This document shows positions 32,671 to 41,357 of a stretch of DNA of 64,000 nt, one piece after another (position 1 is the stretch's first letter; each line of letters begins with the position of its first letter). Source of the DNA: Lysobacterales bacterium (GTDB lineage: Bacteria; Pseudomonadota; Gammaproteobacteria; Xanthomonadales; Ahniellaceae); NCBI GenBank assembly GCA_016703225.1, contig JADJCM010000001.1:1890134-1954133 (forward strand). Reading direction: 5' to 3'. The notes below the pieces were generated by a model. The model did no database searches, was not told the DNA's origin, and saw nothing but the letters and a program-made list of their open reading frames with translations. Position numbers and translations under genes: made by a program.

Positions 32671-33371
32671 GGCGACACCGCCGCGGCTTCGTTCAAGGCC
32701 ACGCTCAGGATCACCTTGGTGCCATGCCCGGTGGCGTCGCGCCAGGTGACGTTGCCATCCAGTTCGCGTGCGCGATCGCGCATGTTTTGCGTGCCGCGAC
32801 CGCGGCTGACGGCGCCGTCCCGGCCGATGCCGTCGTCGCTGAGTTCGAGCGTGAGCCGCTCCGGCGTCGCGTCGACGCGCACGCGCAGGCGCGTCGCGCC
32901 GGCGTGGCGGATGGCGTTGCTGATCGCCTCGCGCACGATGCGAAACAGATGCAGCGCCTGATGCTGGTTCAGCGCCGGGTCGGCGATGTCGTCGTCTTGC
33001 TGCCAGTCAAGTTGCAGGTTCACCGCCGCGAGCCGTTGCGTGGCTTCGGCGCGGATGTCGGCGAGCACGTCGCCGAGCGTGCCCGGCTCGCCGCGCGAGC
33101 GCGTGACCACGTCGCGCAGGTCCTGCAGCACCGCACGCGCCAGATCGGCCTGGCGCGCGTCGCTGGCGGTGTGGATCAGCTGCAGCAGCTTGGCGCCGAG
33201 ATCGTCATGCAAGTCGGCGTAGATGCGCTCGCGCTCGGCGGCGAGCGCGGCCGCATGGTCGATGCCTGGAACTTGCGCGGGTCGGGGGCTTCGGCGCGAC
33301 CACGCGAACGCGAATGCGCCCAGGAGTGCGAATCCGGCCAGGAGTGCGAGCAGGGCAAGGGTCAGGGTCAT
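32667..33371 (-). CDS. Histidine kinase of the NarX/DesK type without a sensor domain
   Basis: 234 residues. One N-terminal membrane helix (residues 2-24), then at once the HisKA_3 H-box ERIYADLHDDLGAKLLQLIH (His about 55) and an HATPase_c domain with REAISNAIRHAGAT (N-box), ELSDDGIGRD (G1) and GRGTQNMRDRARELDG (G2). No periplasmic loop, PAS or GAF domain is present, so the signal must come through the membrane helix or a partner. Its start lies 44 bases after the DGFE beta-helix gene on the same strand. Cotranscribed with the regulator. Confidence 0.9.
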   Translation of the reverse strand: MTLTLALLALLAGFALLGAFAFAWSRRSPRPAQVPGIDHAAALAAERERIYADLHDDLGAKLLQLIHTASDARQADLARAVLQDLRDVVTRSRGEPGTLGDVLADIRAEATQRLAAVNLQLDWQQDDDIADPALNQHQALHLFRIVREAISNAIRHAGATRLRVRVDATPERLTLELSDDGIGRDGAVSRGRGTQNMRDRARELDGNVTWRDATGHGTKVILSVALNEAAAVSP

Positions 33372-33415
33372 CCGCCGATCTTGCCGCAGTGGCGGTTGGC
33401 TTGCATCGTGCGCTC

Positions 33416-35500
33416 CTACTCGAAACCATCTCGGAACATCTGCGCCCCCGAGCATTCCTCGATCTGGCGCGGGCTGAACAGCACGTTGAAGCGCGCGCCG
33501 TCGGGCATTGCGCCGACGCTGTAGATGCCCCAGCGCAGGTAGACCGGGAAGAACGCGACATCGAACTCGCGGTCGCCGAACACCGAGGTCACCTGGATGC
33601 GCGCGCAGGGCTTGCCGTCGAGCAGCGGGTGCGACAGCAAGGTGACCGTGCCGCCGAGGATATTTCCGGACTCGGCGACATGGTGGAACGCGCTTGGGCT
33701 CGGCGGTTGCGCATAGACGTTGAAGGCGGCGTTCAGCGGCAGCGAGAAGCCGCTGACATTGGCGATGCGCCATAGGTTGTCGCCGTAGTACTGCAAGGTG
33801 ACGATCGAGTTGTTGTAGACGCCGGTGGAAGCCGGCGGATCCTGCGGATTCCAGTTCTGGGTAACGATCGCGATCTGGTCCGGGCGGTTGTCCAGACTCG
33901 GGTGGTTCATCAGATCCGAGGGATTGGTCGGGCCCGATGCGGGCAGGCGGTGCAGGAACAGTCCGATGTCGGGAAACGCGGTCAATGCGGTCGGCGCCGC
34001 CGGCGTGAACAGGTTGTAGCCGGCCCCGGTTGGCATCGCGGCGATGTCCTGGTTGAACACGCGCCAGCGCGATGCTGCGCTGTGCCAATAGACCCCGAAC
34101 GGGCGCATGTTGGTGACGCCGCCGAGGCTGAAGTCGGGTGTTGCGAACACGCGTGCGGCCGGGGCGCCGTTGCTGGTCGGGTGATCGAGCAGCAAGGTGT
34201 TTCCGGTGTTGTTGCTGCCGTTGCCGATGACATCGAACCAGCCGTCGCCGTACTCGTAGGCGCCGATGTCCACCGTGCTGCGCTTGACGCGGCGGTGGCC
34301 TTCGGCGTCAAGGCTGGGCCAGGTCGTGCTTGGCGGCAGCGCGGTGGCGACGCCGACATCGATCGCCGGCGAGGTCGCCAGCAAATAGGGCTGGCTGCGC
34401 GAGAGCAGGCGCGGGTCGTCGTAGCGACTGCCGGTCCCGGCGCTGTAGCCGCTGCCGTTGGTGCTGTTGGCGAAGTAGAGATTGTTGCGGTTGGTCAGGG
34501 CCGACGCCGCCGGGTTGATGGCGACGGCGCTGGCATTGTGCGCGAACAGGTTGTTGGCGAACTCGCCATAGATCGGATACACGGTGGTCGGCGGATCGAA
34601 TGGACGCGGTTCCACGCGCAGTGCCGTGCCGAGGTCGATGAAACTGTTGTTGATCACCTGCGCGTCGATGTAACCCTCGCCCGCGAACAGACACAGGCCG
34701 GTGCCGGAACCGGCCATCGCGCCGATCACGACATTGCTCAGGAAGCGCATCTGCGAGATCGGCAGCTTGCCGGGGCCGGAGGTCTTGGCGAGGCCGCAGA
34801 TCGCGCCGTAGCTGAAGGAGCCACGGATGCGGTTGCCGGCGACGACCACGTCGGACCAGGCGGTGATTCCATCCACCGCCTGCGAGATGCCGTAGGCACT
34901 GCTGGACCCGTCCGGAATGTCGATGCGGTTGAATGCGATCTCGCCTCTGAGGTGGCCTGGATGCGCCTGCACCACGGCGAAGTTGCCGGCACCGCCGGTG
35001 CGCAGGTAGTCGTTGTCGCGGATACGCAGCACCAGTTCGCTCTCGCCGACGAAGTCGACAAGGAAGCCGCCGCCGGGGACGCCGATATGCTCGAAGCGCA
35101 TGTGCTCGGCGGTGAAATGCGCGCTACCGGCACCGGCGCCGAGGGTGGCGACGACATTGACATCGCCGCCGTTGCGCAGCATCAGTCCATCCAGTTCCAC
35201 CGAGATCGCCGTGCTGATGACCACGTTGATGCCGATCCCGGGCGGGAACACCGGCTTCAGCCCCGGTGCGGCGCGCAACACCAGACCGCGCGTGATCAGC
35301 GGATCGCTGGCGATGCTCGGCGTGTTGGTGTTGATCGAGATGACGGCGTTGTCGATGACGCCGTCGATGCACTGCTGCAGCGTGCCGTTGCACGGCGGCG
35401 CGGCGCCCGGCCACAGGTATCCCTGGGCGTGGACCAGCGCGCTCGGCGCGATCAACAGCAGCGCGAGCAAAACGCGCAGAAGCAGGTTCGGATGCGGCAT
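33416..35500 (-). CDS. Exported beta-helix protein with three C-terminal repeats and F-R-D-G-F-E tail
   Basis: 694 residues; signal peptide VLLALLLIAPSALVHA. Residues ~30-400 are a right-handed beta-helix with a polymorphic-repeat look (GLVLRAAPGLKPVFPPG, GISQAVDGITAWSDVVV, NNSFIDLGTALRVEP, SPAIDVGVA, DIGAYEYG). After that, three ~85-residue repeats share a closing pattern of hydrophobic-Y/V-x-W-x-I/V-x-N/S then MPxGxxFNV-like (WRVFNQDIAAMPTGAGYN, WRIANVSGFSLPLNAAFN, WGIYSVGAMPDGARFN). Ends SGAQMFRDGFE. Upstream of and co-oriented with the two-component pair. Function unknown, likely surface. Confidence 0.78.
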   Translation of the reverse strand: MPHPNLLLRVLLALLLIAPSALVHAQGYLWPGAAPPCNGTLQQCIDGVIDNAVISINTNTPSIASDPLITRGLVLRAAPGLKPVFPPGIGINVVISTAISVELDGLMLRNGGDVNVVATLGAGAGSAHFTAEHMRFEHIGVPGGGFLVDFVGESELVLRIRDNDYLRTGGAGNFAVVQAHPGHLRGEIAFNRIDIPDGSSSAYGISQAVDGITAWSDVVVAGNRIRGSFSYGAICGLAKTSGPGKLPISQMRFLSNVVIGAMAGSGTGLCLFAGEGYIDAQVINNSFIDLGTALRVEPRPFDPPTTVYPIYGEFANNLFAHNASAVAINPAASALTNRNNLYFANSTNGSGYSAGTGSRYDDPRLLSRSQPYLLATSPAIDVGVATALPPSTTWPSLDAEGHRRVKRSTVDIGAYEYGDGWFDVIGNGSNNTGNTLLLDHPTSNGAPAARVFATPDFSLGGVTNMRPFGVYWHSAASRWRVFNQDIAAMPTGAGYNLFTPAAPTALTAFPDIGLFLHRLPASGPTNPSDLMNHPSLDNRPDQIAIVTQNWNPQDPPASTGVYNNSIVTLQYYGDNLWRIANVSGFSLPLNAAFNVYAQPPSPSAFHHVAESGNILGGTVTLLSHPLLDGKPCARIQVTSVFGDREFDVAFFPVYLRWGIYSVGAMPDGARFNVLFSPRQIEECSGAQMFRDGFE

Positions 35501-35584
35501 CGCGGGTGTCTCCGGCTGGAACCCGGGCGCGAGCGTACATCGCCGGTGCGCCCGCGGCGCCCGTCGGCGCCGCGGTGCCGCGCC

Positions 35585-36829
35585 TCAGCGCTTCGGTGCG
35601 TAGCGGTCGCGCAGCAGGGTCTGGCGCGATGTCATCGGCTGCGCTTCGCCGCCGATCCAGACCTGGTCGGCGAGCGAGGTCACTTCCAGCGGATCGCCGC
35701 TCCACAGCACCAGGTCGGCGCGTTGGCCGACACTGATGCGACCGCGATCATTGGCGCCGAAGATCGCCGCCGGGTTCGCGGTGACCGCGGCGAGGCCGGC
35801 GTCCCAGGGCAGGCCGTTGGCCACCGCATTGCCCGCAGCCTGGCGCAGCTTGCGCGCCATGTGCGAGGAATCGCCGGACATGGTGAAGGCGATGCGGACA
35901 CCCGCCTCGTGCAAGCGCGCCGCGTTCTCGAGCGTGGCACCGAACTGGTCGAAGTTGCCGGGCAGGTTGACCAGCGGGTCGATCAACACCGGTACCTTGG
36001 CCGCGGCGAGTTCGGCCGCGACCTGCCAGGCCTCGACGCCGCCGGCGATCACCGGCTTCATGCCGTGCTTCTTCGCGAAGGCCAGCGTGCGGCGAATATC
36101 GACGGCACGGTCGACGTAGAACAGCACGCGGCCACCGCCAAGATACTTCGCCATCGTCTCGCGCCCGGCCAGGGTCAGCAGGCGATCACCTTCGAACAGC
36201 GCACCGCGGGTTTCGCGGATGGCCTGGTCGAGCAACATGAACTGCGCCGCGCGCGAATTGCCGGTGAGCGGTGAAGCGCCGCTGCCGAGCGCGACGAACA
36301 AGGTGCGCGAGGCCGGCAACAGATCGATGCTGCTGCCATCGAGCGTGGCCAGACCGCCAAGCCCGCCGACCAGGCTGCCGCCGGGCATCGAACTCGGCGC
36401 CAGTAGGGTGAAGGTCACCCCTTCCACCACCTGCACCGGAATCACCATCGAGGCCGGGTTGTAGGCGTAGGTCACGTCGAACTCGGGCCGCATCGACATT
36501 GGTTGCGCCGGCATCACTGCGCCGGGCGTGTAGGCGTGATCGACGCTGCCGATCTCGGCCGATACGTCTTCCAGGCCGAGTGCGGTGAGCCCACCGAACA
36601 GCCCCGGCGTCAGCGCGCGGCCGTTGGCTTCGAGCACGCGCGCGTCGGGGGCGACCAGCGCCTTGCCGACCGCGGCGATCAAGCCGTCACGCACCAGCAC
36701 GTCGCTGGCCTCCAGCGTGCCGGCGACATCGACGGTGTGCACGCGCGCATTGCGGATCAGCACGGTTTCGGCCGCGGCCGGCGTGGCGAGCGCAAGCGCC
36801 GCAGCGAGCGTGATCAGACGACGGATCAT
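35585..36829 (-). CDS. Amidohydrolase-fold protein lacking the metal ligands (pseudoenzyme)
   Basis: 414 residues from the ATG at 36827-36829; signal peptide ITLAAALALATPAAA. It aligns by eye with its upstream neighbour across the amidohydrolase fold (ARVHTVDVAGTLEASDVLVRD..., ISVGQRADLVLWSGDPLE), but the HxH metal motif is replaced (ALTPGLFGGLTALGLED where the neighbour has VLTPGLIDVHSHLG), and the later histidines are also gone (FYVDRAVD, IAGGVEA). Only the Asp in SGDSSH remains. It may be a structural partner of the active paralogue. Starts overlap by four bases, so the two are coupled. Confidence 0.85.
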   Translation of the reverse strand: MIRRLITLAAALALATPAAAETVLIRNARVHTVDVAGTLEASDVLVRDGLIAAVGKALVAPDARVLEANGRALTPGLFGGLTALGLEDVSAEIGSVDHAYTPGAVMPAQPMSMRPEFDVTYAYNPASMVIPVQVVEGVTFTLLAPSSMPGGSLVGGLGGLATLDGSSIDLLPASRTLFVALGSGASPLTGNSRAAQFMLLDQAIRETRGALFEGDRLLTLAGRETMAKYLGGGRVLFYVDRAVDIRRTLAFAKKHGMKPVIAGGVEAWQVAAELAAAKVPVLIDPLVNLPGNFDQFGATLENAARLHEAGVRIAFTMSGDSSHMARKLRQAAGNAVANGLPWDAGLAAVTANPAAIFGANDRGRISVGQRADLVLWSGDPLEVTSLADQVWIGGEAQPMTSRQTLLRDRYAPKR

Positions 36830-38211
36830 GGCGTCACCTCCTTGCGCATGCCGAGCATCACGTCGGCCTGGTGCCAGCTGTTGCGATCGTTGCGGTCGAA
36901 GCGCAGCGCGCCGTCGATCCACACCTGCTCGGCCTTCGCGTAGACGCTGAACGGATCGCCGTTCCAGAGCACGACATCGGCCTGCTTGCCGACCTCGATG
37001 GTGCCAACCTGGTCGGCGACGCCGATCGCCTTCGCCGCGTTCGCGGTGAGCCAGCGGATCGCCTGCTCGGGCGTGATCGCGAGTCCGGCGCGGTTGCCGT
37101 GTGCCATCGCCTTCGCCGCCTCCTGGTTCAGACGCTGGATGCCTTCCGGCGAATCCGAGTGCACGATCGCGCAACTGTCCTTGGCCGCATCGACGAAGGC
37201 GAGGTTCTCCTGGATGCCATCGAGTGCTTCCATCTTGAATCCCCACCAGTCGGCCCAGAGCGCGGCGCAGGTGCCCTTCGACGCGAGCAGGTCGGCGATC
37301 TTGTAGGCCTCGACGCCGTGGTGGAAGGCGGTGATCCTGAAGCCGAACTCGGAGGCCAGGTCGAGCATGGTCGCCATCTCGTCGGCGCGATAGCAGTGGT
37401 TGTGCACCAGGATCTCGCCGCGCAGCACGCCGGCCAGCGTGTCGAGCGCGAGGTCGGTTTTCGGTGGTGTCGGACGTTCGCCGCGGTCTTTCTTGTCGTT
37501 GCTTTCCCAGGCCACCAGCTTGCGCGTGAACTCATCCTGCGCGCGCACGTATTCCTGCGCGTCGAGGAATGCCTTGCGGTAGCCGGCGACATTGCCCATG
37601 TTGGTCATCGGCGCCGCGCCCTTGGTGCCGTATACGCGCTTCGGGTTTTCGCCGCAGGCCATCTTCAGTCCGTAGGGCGCGCCCGGAAACTTCATCGCCT
37701 GATAGGTAGTGGCCGGCACGTTCTTCACCGTGATGCCGCGGCCGCCGATCAGGTTGGCCGAGCCAGGCAGGATCTGCATCGAGGTGACGCCACCGGCGCG
37801 TGCGCTGTCGAAGCCAGGGTCGTTGGGATTCAACGAGTGCTCCGCCCAGACGTTCGGCGTGGTTGGCGCCGTCATCTCGTTGCCGTCCTGGTGCGACATC
37901 ATGCCGGGAGATGCGTAGACACCGAGGTGCGAGTGCACGTCGATCAGGCCGGGCGTCAGCACCTTGCCCTTGCCCTCGACGACGCGGGCGTCGGCCGGTG
38001 CCGCCAGATCGACCGCAACCGCACTGATGCGGCCGTCGCGCAGCAGCACGTCGGCAGACTCCAGCTTGCTGCCGTCGCCGACCAGCACGGTGGCGTCGCG
38101 GATCAACACCGGCGTACTGGCCGGAACCTGGTAGGTGCTGGGGTAGGGCACTTCCGCTGCCAGCAGCGGCGGCGCCAGGGCCAGCACAATCGCGATACGC
38201 AGCAAGTTCAC
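36826..38211 (-). CDS. Exported metal-dependent amidohydrolase
   Basis: 461 residues with signal peptide LRIAIVLALAPPLLAA. Imidazolonepropionase-like amidohydrolase fold: LTPGLIDVHSHLG (HxH), ILVHNHCYRADE, FRITAFHHGVEAY and IVHSDSPEG supply the metal ligands and catalytic Asp; the C-terminal composite sheet has TIEVGKQADVVLWNGDPF. The GFKME and ADWWG segments lie in the substrate pocket. The substrate is not obvious; periplasmic peptide-like or cyclic amides are plausible. Forms an overlapping pair with the inactive paralogue downstream. Confidence 0.9.
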   Translation of the reverse strand: MNLLRIAIVLALAPPLLAAEVPYPSTYQVPASTPVLIRDATVLVGDGSKLESADVLLRDGRISAVAVDLAAPADARVVEGKGKVLTPGLIDVHSHLGVYASPGMMSHQDGNEMTAPTTPNVWAEHSLNPNDPGFDSARAGGVTSMQILPGSANLIGGRGITVKNVPATTYQAMKFPGAPYGLKMACGENPKRVYGTKGAAPMTNMGNVAGYRKAFLDAQEYVRAQDEFTRKLVAWESNDKKDRGERPTPPKTDLALDTLAGVLRGEILVHNHCYRADEMATMLDLASEFGFRITAFHHGVEAYKIADLLASKGTCAALWADWWGFKMEALDGIQENLAFVDAAKDSCAIVHSDSPEGIQRLNQEAAKAMAHGNRAGLAITPEQAIRWLTANAAKAIGVADQVGTIEVGKQADVVLWNGDPFSVYAKAEQVWIDGALRFDRNDRNSWHQADVMLGMRKEVTP

Positions 38212-38278
38212 GCGGGACGCTCCGTCACGGGAAAGGCTGCACTATGCCAGAGGCCTTCGCGTCGGCCCGACGCGAGGT

Positions 38279-39106
38279 TCACGGGTGGTGGCTGCGCGGA
38301 CGCGACTCGTCACGGCTGCGCCAGAAATGATCGAGCACGGCGACGCTGCCGAGCCCGGGCCGATAGGAATGCCGCAGCGCGCCGTGCACGTAGTCGGCCG
38401 CGCGCGCGCAGGCTTCGGCCAGCGGCTGGCCGAGCGCGAGTTGCGCGGCGATGGCGGAGGCCAGCGTGCAGCCGGTGCCGTGGCCTTCGACCGCGATGCG
38501 CGCGTGTTCGAAGCAGGTGCGGCGCGTTCCTTCGCCGAGCCGATCGAGCATGCGCGTTCCGGGCAGGTGCCCGCCCTTGAGCAAGACCGCGCGCGCGCCG
38601 AGTGCGAGCAAGGCGGTCAGCGCGGCATCGGCGCTGTCGGCGCCGATTTTGCGACCGAGCAGCAATTCGGCCTCGGGGATGTTCGGCGTGAGCACGCTCG
38701 CCAGCGGCAGCAGGCGCGTGCGCAGTGCATCCAGTGCCGAGTCTTCGAGCAGCTTCGCGCCCGAGGTCGCGACCATCACCGGATCGAGCACGATCTGCGG
38801 CGGCGCCCAGTGCTCGAGCGCATCGGCGACGGCGTCGATGATCTCCGTGCTCGCGAGCATGCCGAGCTTGACCGCGCCGATGCGGAAGTCGGCAAAGCAG
38901 GCATCGATCTGCGATCGCAAGAAGGCCGCGGGCGGCACATGCACCGCGCTCACGCCGCGCGTGTGTTGTGCGGTCAATGCGGCCAGCACCGACAGTCCAT
39001 GCACGCCATGCGCGGCGAAGGTCTTGAGATCGGCCTGGATACCGGCCCCGCCACCGGAGTCGGAGCCGGCGATGGTGAGTGCGCAAAGCGGGCGTGGGTC
39101 GGACAT
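38279..39106 (-). CDS. thiD: Hydroxymethylpyrimidine/phosphomethylpyrimidine kinase
   Basis: Phosphorylates HMP and HMP-P for thiamine synthesis. 275 residues from the ATG at 39104-39106; the frame continues to 39466, but that overlaps the PIN gene. Ribokinase-like motifs: TIAGSDSGGGAGIQADLKTF at the start, GVSAVHVPP, KLGMLAS, VLDPVMVATSGA, LTPNIPEAE, KGGHLPG and the anion hole/catalytic HGTGCTLASAIAA. No thiE or thiM fusion. The start lies 18 bases after the PIN toxin gene, so it could be cotranscribed with it. Confidence 0.94.
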   Translation of the reverse strand: MSDPRPLCALTIAGSDSGGGAGIQADLKTFAAHGVHGLSVLAALTAQHTRGVSAVHVPPAAFLRSQIDACFADFRIGAVKLGMLASTEIIDAVADALEHWAPPQIVLDPVMVATSGAKLLEDSALDALRTRLLPLASVLTPNIPEAELLLGRKIGADSADAALTALLALGARAVLLKGGHLPGTRMLDRLGEGTRRTCFEHARIAVEGHGTGCTLASAIAAQLALGQPLAEACARAADYVHGALRHSYRPGLGSVAVLDHFWRSRDESRPRSHHP

Positions 39107-39123
39107 CGGTGGCTCCGGCTGGG

Positions 39124-39531
39124 TCACGGCGTGAGCAGCGGAATCGTCTTGCGTCCGTGGCGTCGGTAGATGCGGAAATCGCTGTCGAGCGTCAGCACGC
39201 GCGAGGGCTCGAACAGTTCCGACATGCGAATCAGGCAGGCATCGGCGAGCGAGGCGGGTACGTTGTCGTAACGCTCGAACAGGGCGCGCACCGTCGTGAT
39301 CTCCTCCTCCAGATGCATGGCCAGCTGCACGACGCCGCGCTCGATCAGTTGCAGCGCCTTGCCGGGGTCGAAGCCGCCGCGTGCCAGGAGGAAGCAGGTT
39401 TCGGCGACCACCGCCTCGCAGGTGAGCAATGGTTCCGAGGTGCTGGCGAACTGCGCCTTGGCCCAAGTGTGGTGCTGCTCATCGCGGCAATGCAGCGCGA
39501 CCCAAGGGCCGGTATCGAGGATGAGTCGCAC
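39124..39531 (-). CDS. PIN-domain toxin (VapC-like)
   Basis: 135 residues, full PIN length, GTG start directly after the antitoxin stop (TGAGTG). Conserved acidic positions: Asp in RLILDTGPWVAL, Glu in VVAETCFLL, Asp in ASLADACLIRM and Asp in LTLDSDFRIYRR. These bind Mg for RNA cleavage; VapC toxins cut tRNA or rRNA. Order antitoxin then toxin with no gap. It is the best-preserved PIN system of the window. Confidence 0.85.
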   Translation of the reverse strand: MRLILDTGPWVALHCRDEQHHTWAKAQFASTSEPLLTCEAVVAETCFLLARGGFDPGKALQLIERGVVQLAMHLEEEITTVRALFERYDNVPASLADACLIRMSELFEPSRVLTLDSDFRIYRRHGRKTIPLLTP

Positions 39532-39780
39532 TCAGGTCTTTCCGAAGCCGGCCATGTGCGCGGGGTTGGATGCGAGGTCGCGCGCGCCGCCTTCGAAGCA
39601 ACCAACCAAATCGCCTGCCTTGTCCAGCGACGAGGCGTAGGGCGTCTGCGACTTGCGTCGCGCAAGATAAGCCTCCAGCGCGCGACGCACCAGCGTCGAC
39701 TTGCTGATGTGTTCTTGCGCGCTGGCCTTCGCGATTTCCTCGTCCAGGTCACTCGGCAGCTTGATCGACAGCGTGTTCAT
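39532..39780 (-). CDS. Ribbon-helix-helix antitoxin of the PIN pair
   Basis: 82 residues from the ATG at 39778-39780. N-terminal ribbon-helix-helix: NTLSIKLPSDLDEEIAKASAQ then ISKSTLVRRALEAYLARRKS, as in CopG/RHH antitoxins that repress their own promoter; the C-terminal tail (LDKAGDLVGCFEGGARDL) should bind the PIN toxin. It is divergent from the AMP nucleosidase gene, 121 bases apart. Confidence 0.82.
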   Translation of the reverse strand: MNTLSIKLPSDLDEEIAKASAQEHISKSTLVRRALEAYLARRKSQTPYASSLDKAGDLVGCFEGGARDLASNPAHMAGFGKT

Positions 39781-39901
39781 GCGCCAAATAGTACCGGCTG
39801 CCAATTGGTATTCCAACGATCTGGAATCGCTGCTACGGCGAAGCCGGGTCCGGCGCCAGTCCATCGCTCGCATACAATGGCGGGATACGAAGGAGAACAC
39901 G

Positions 39902-40681
39902 ATGAAGGAAAAACAGGAAATCGTTGCCAACTGGCTGCCGCGTTACACCGGCGTGCCATTGGAGGAGTTCGGCGAGCACATTCTGCTGACCAACTTCGGC
40001 GGGTATCTGGAAGTGTTCAAGCGCGTGATCGGCGGTGGCGAGGTGCGCGGTCAGGATCGGCCGATGCCGAGCGTCACTTTCGATGGCATCACCATGATCA
40101 ACTTCGGCATGGGCAGTGCCAATGCCGCGACGGTGATGGACCTGCTTTCGGCGATCACGCCCAAGGCGTTGCTGTTTCTCGGCAAGTGCGGCGGGCTCAA
40201 GCGCAAGAACGAGATCGGCGACCTGGTGTTGCCGATCGCTGCGATCCGCGGCGAGGGCACGTCCAACGACTACTTGCTGCCCGAGGTGCCGGCGTTGCCG
40301 GCGTTCTCGCTGCAGCGCGCGGTCTCGACCATGATCCGCGACCTCGACTACGACTACTGGACCGGCACCGTCTACACCACCAATCGCCGCGTCTGGGAGC
40401 ACGACGAGGTGTTCAAGGAATACCTGCGCAAGACCCGCGCCATGGCCATCGACATGGAGACCGCGACGGTATTTTCGGCGGGCTTCGCCAACGAGATTCC
40501 GGCCGGTGCGTTGCTGCTGGTGTCGGATCAGCCGATGATCCCGGAAGGGGTCAAGACCGAGGCTTCGGACCGCAAGGTCACCGAGGGTTTCGTCGATGCG
40601 CACGTGAAGGTCGGCATCGAGGCGCTGCGCTTGATCCGCCGTCACGGCAAGTCCGTGAAGCACTTGCGTTTCGACGAGTGA
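39902..40681 (+). CDS. AMP nucleosidase, short form
   Basis: 259 residues from the ATG at 39902 with GAAGGAG about ten bases before. Nucleoside phosphorylase-fold enzyme: TMINFGMGSANAATVMDLL, LFLGKCGGLKR, GDLVLPIAAIRGEGTSNDY, TGTVYTTNRRVWEHD and AMAIDMETATVFSAGF (the Glu-Met-Glu-like purine/ribose site), then LLLVSDQPMIPEGVKT. This matches the short AMP nucleosidase group that turns AMP into adenine and ribose-5-phosphate, rather than the ~480-residue E. coli Amn. Related activities (other purine nucleosides) cannot be excluded. Confidence 0.85.
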   Translation: MKEKQEIVANWLPRYTGVPLEEFGEHILLTNFGGYLEVFKRVIGGGEVRGQDRPMPSVTFDGITMINFGMGSANAATVMDLLSAITPKALLFLGKCGGLKRKNEIGDLVLPIAAIRGEGTSNDYLLPEVPALPAFSLQRAVSTMIRDLDYDYWTGTVYTTNRRVWEHDEVFKEYLRKTRAMAIDMETATVFSAGFANEIPAGALLLVSDQPMIPEGVKTEASDRKVTEGFVDAHVKVGIEALRLIRRHGKSVKHLRFDE

Positions 40682-40726
40682 GCCAAGGATCGCGGCTCTT
40701 GCCGGAGCGCGCTCGCGCCGGCGTGA

Positions 40727-41071
40727 TCAGAACGCGAACTGGAACAGGATGACGGCCGGTTCGGCGTCCGGCTTGCTGGCGTCGAACTGCACGCGACACA
40801 GGAACTTCTGCTTCGACTCGTTGGCCTGCGCGGCGTCGAGCGTGGCCTCGGACTCGATGACCAACAGGTCGGCGCCTTCCGCCTTGGCGGCAGCGGCGAT
40901 CGCGGCGATGTCGGCGCGGTAGGGTCGGTCCTTCTCGATCTTGGCCGCGAACTCGGCGACGCAGGCTTCCGCGGCACGCGTCTCGCGGCTCTTGCTGCAG
41001 GCACCGAGCACGAGCGTCGACGCCACGATCAGACCCAGAGCAGCTCCCTTGACGATCACGTTCAAGCGCAT
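40727..41071 (-). CDS. Small lipoprotein
   Basis: 114 residues with lipobox STLVLGACSKS (Cys 25). The mature part is Ala/Glu-rich helical, then strand-rich (QKFLCRVQFDASKPDAEPAVILFQFAF in two parts), with two cysteines that could pair. Not a family I recognise. It is convergent with the AMP nucleosidase gene. The upstream 286 bases to oleD show no gene; a few short ORFs there have no protein-like composition. Confidence 0.7.
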   Translation of the reverse strand: MRLNVIVKGAALGLIVASTLVLGACSKSRETRAAEACVAEFAAKIEKDRPYRADIAAIAAAAKAEGADLLVIESEATLDAAQANESKQKFLCRVQFDASKPDAEPAVILFQFAF

Positions 41072-41357
41072 GGTGCATCCTCCAGTGCTGGACTGAGCCT
41101 AGCGTATGGTGGCGCCGGTCTCAAACGCCGAAGGGCACCCGGCGTGGAACGCGGACCGCAAGCGAAGTGGCTGTTTGGCAATGAAGAATCGGTGGATGGA
41201 AGGAGTCGGACGATGACACCGACTCCGCCGGCTTTGAAAAGCTGTGTGAATCCTCTCTGTAGATTGAGCGCCGCCAACCCAGTTGCGCCTACGCCCGCGA
41301 CGAGCGTCGACGCGAAAATTGACGCGCGCCAGCAGAATCGAATGCTGCGCAGGCCGC

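Noticed and set aside
33902..36274. 790-codon plus-strand frame
   Set aside because: Antisense of the beta-helix and amidohydrolase genes, which have signal peptides and motifs.
41072..41357. Possible tRNA or small gene between the lipoprotein and oleD
   Set aside because: No cloverleaf could be drawn and short frames are not protein-like.
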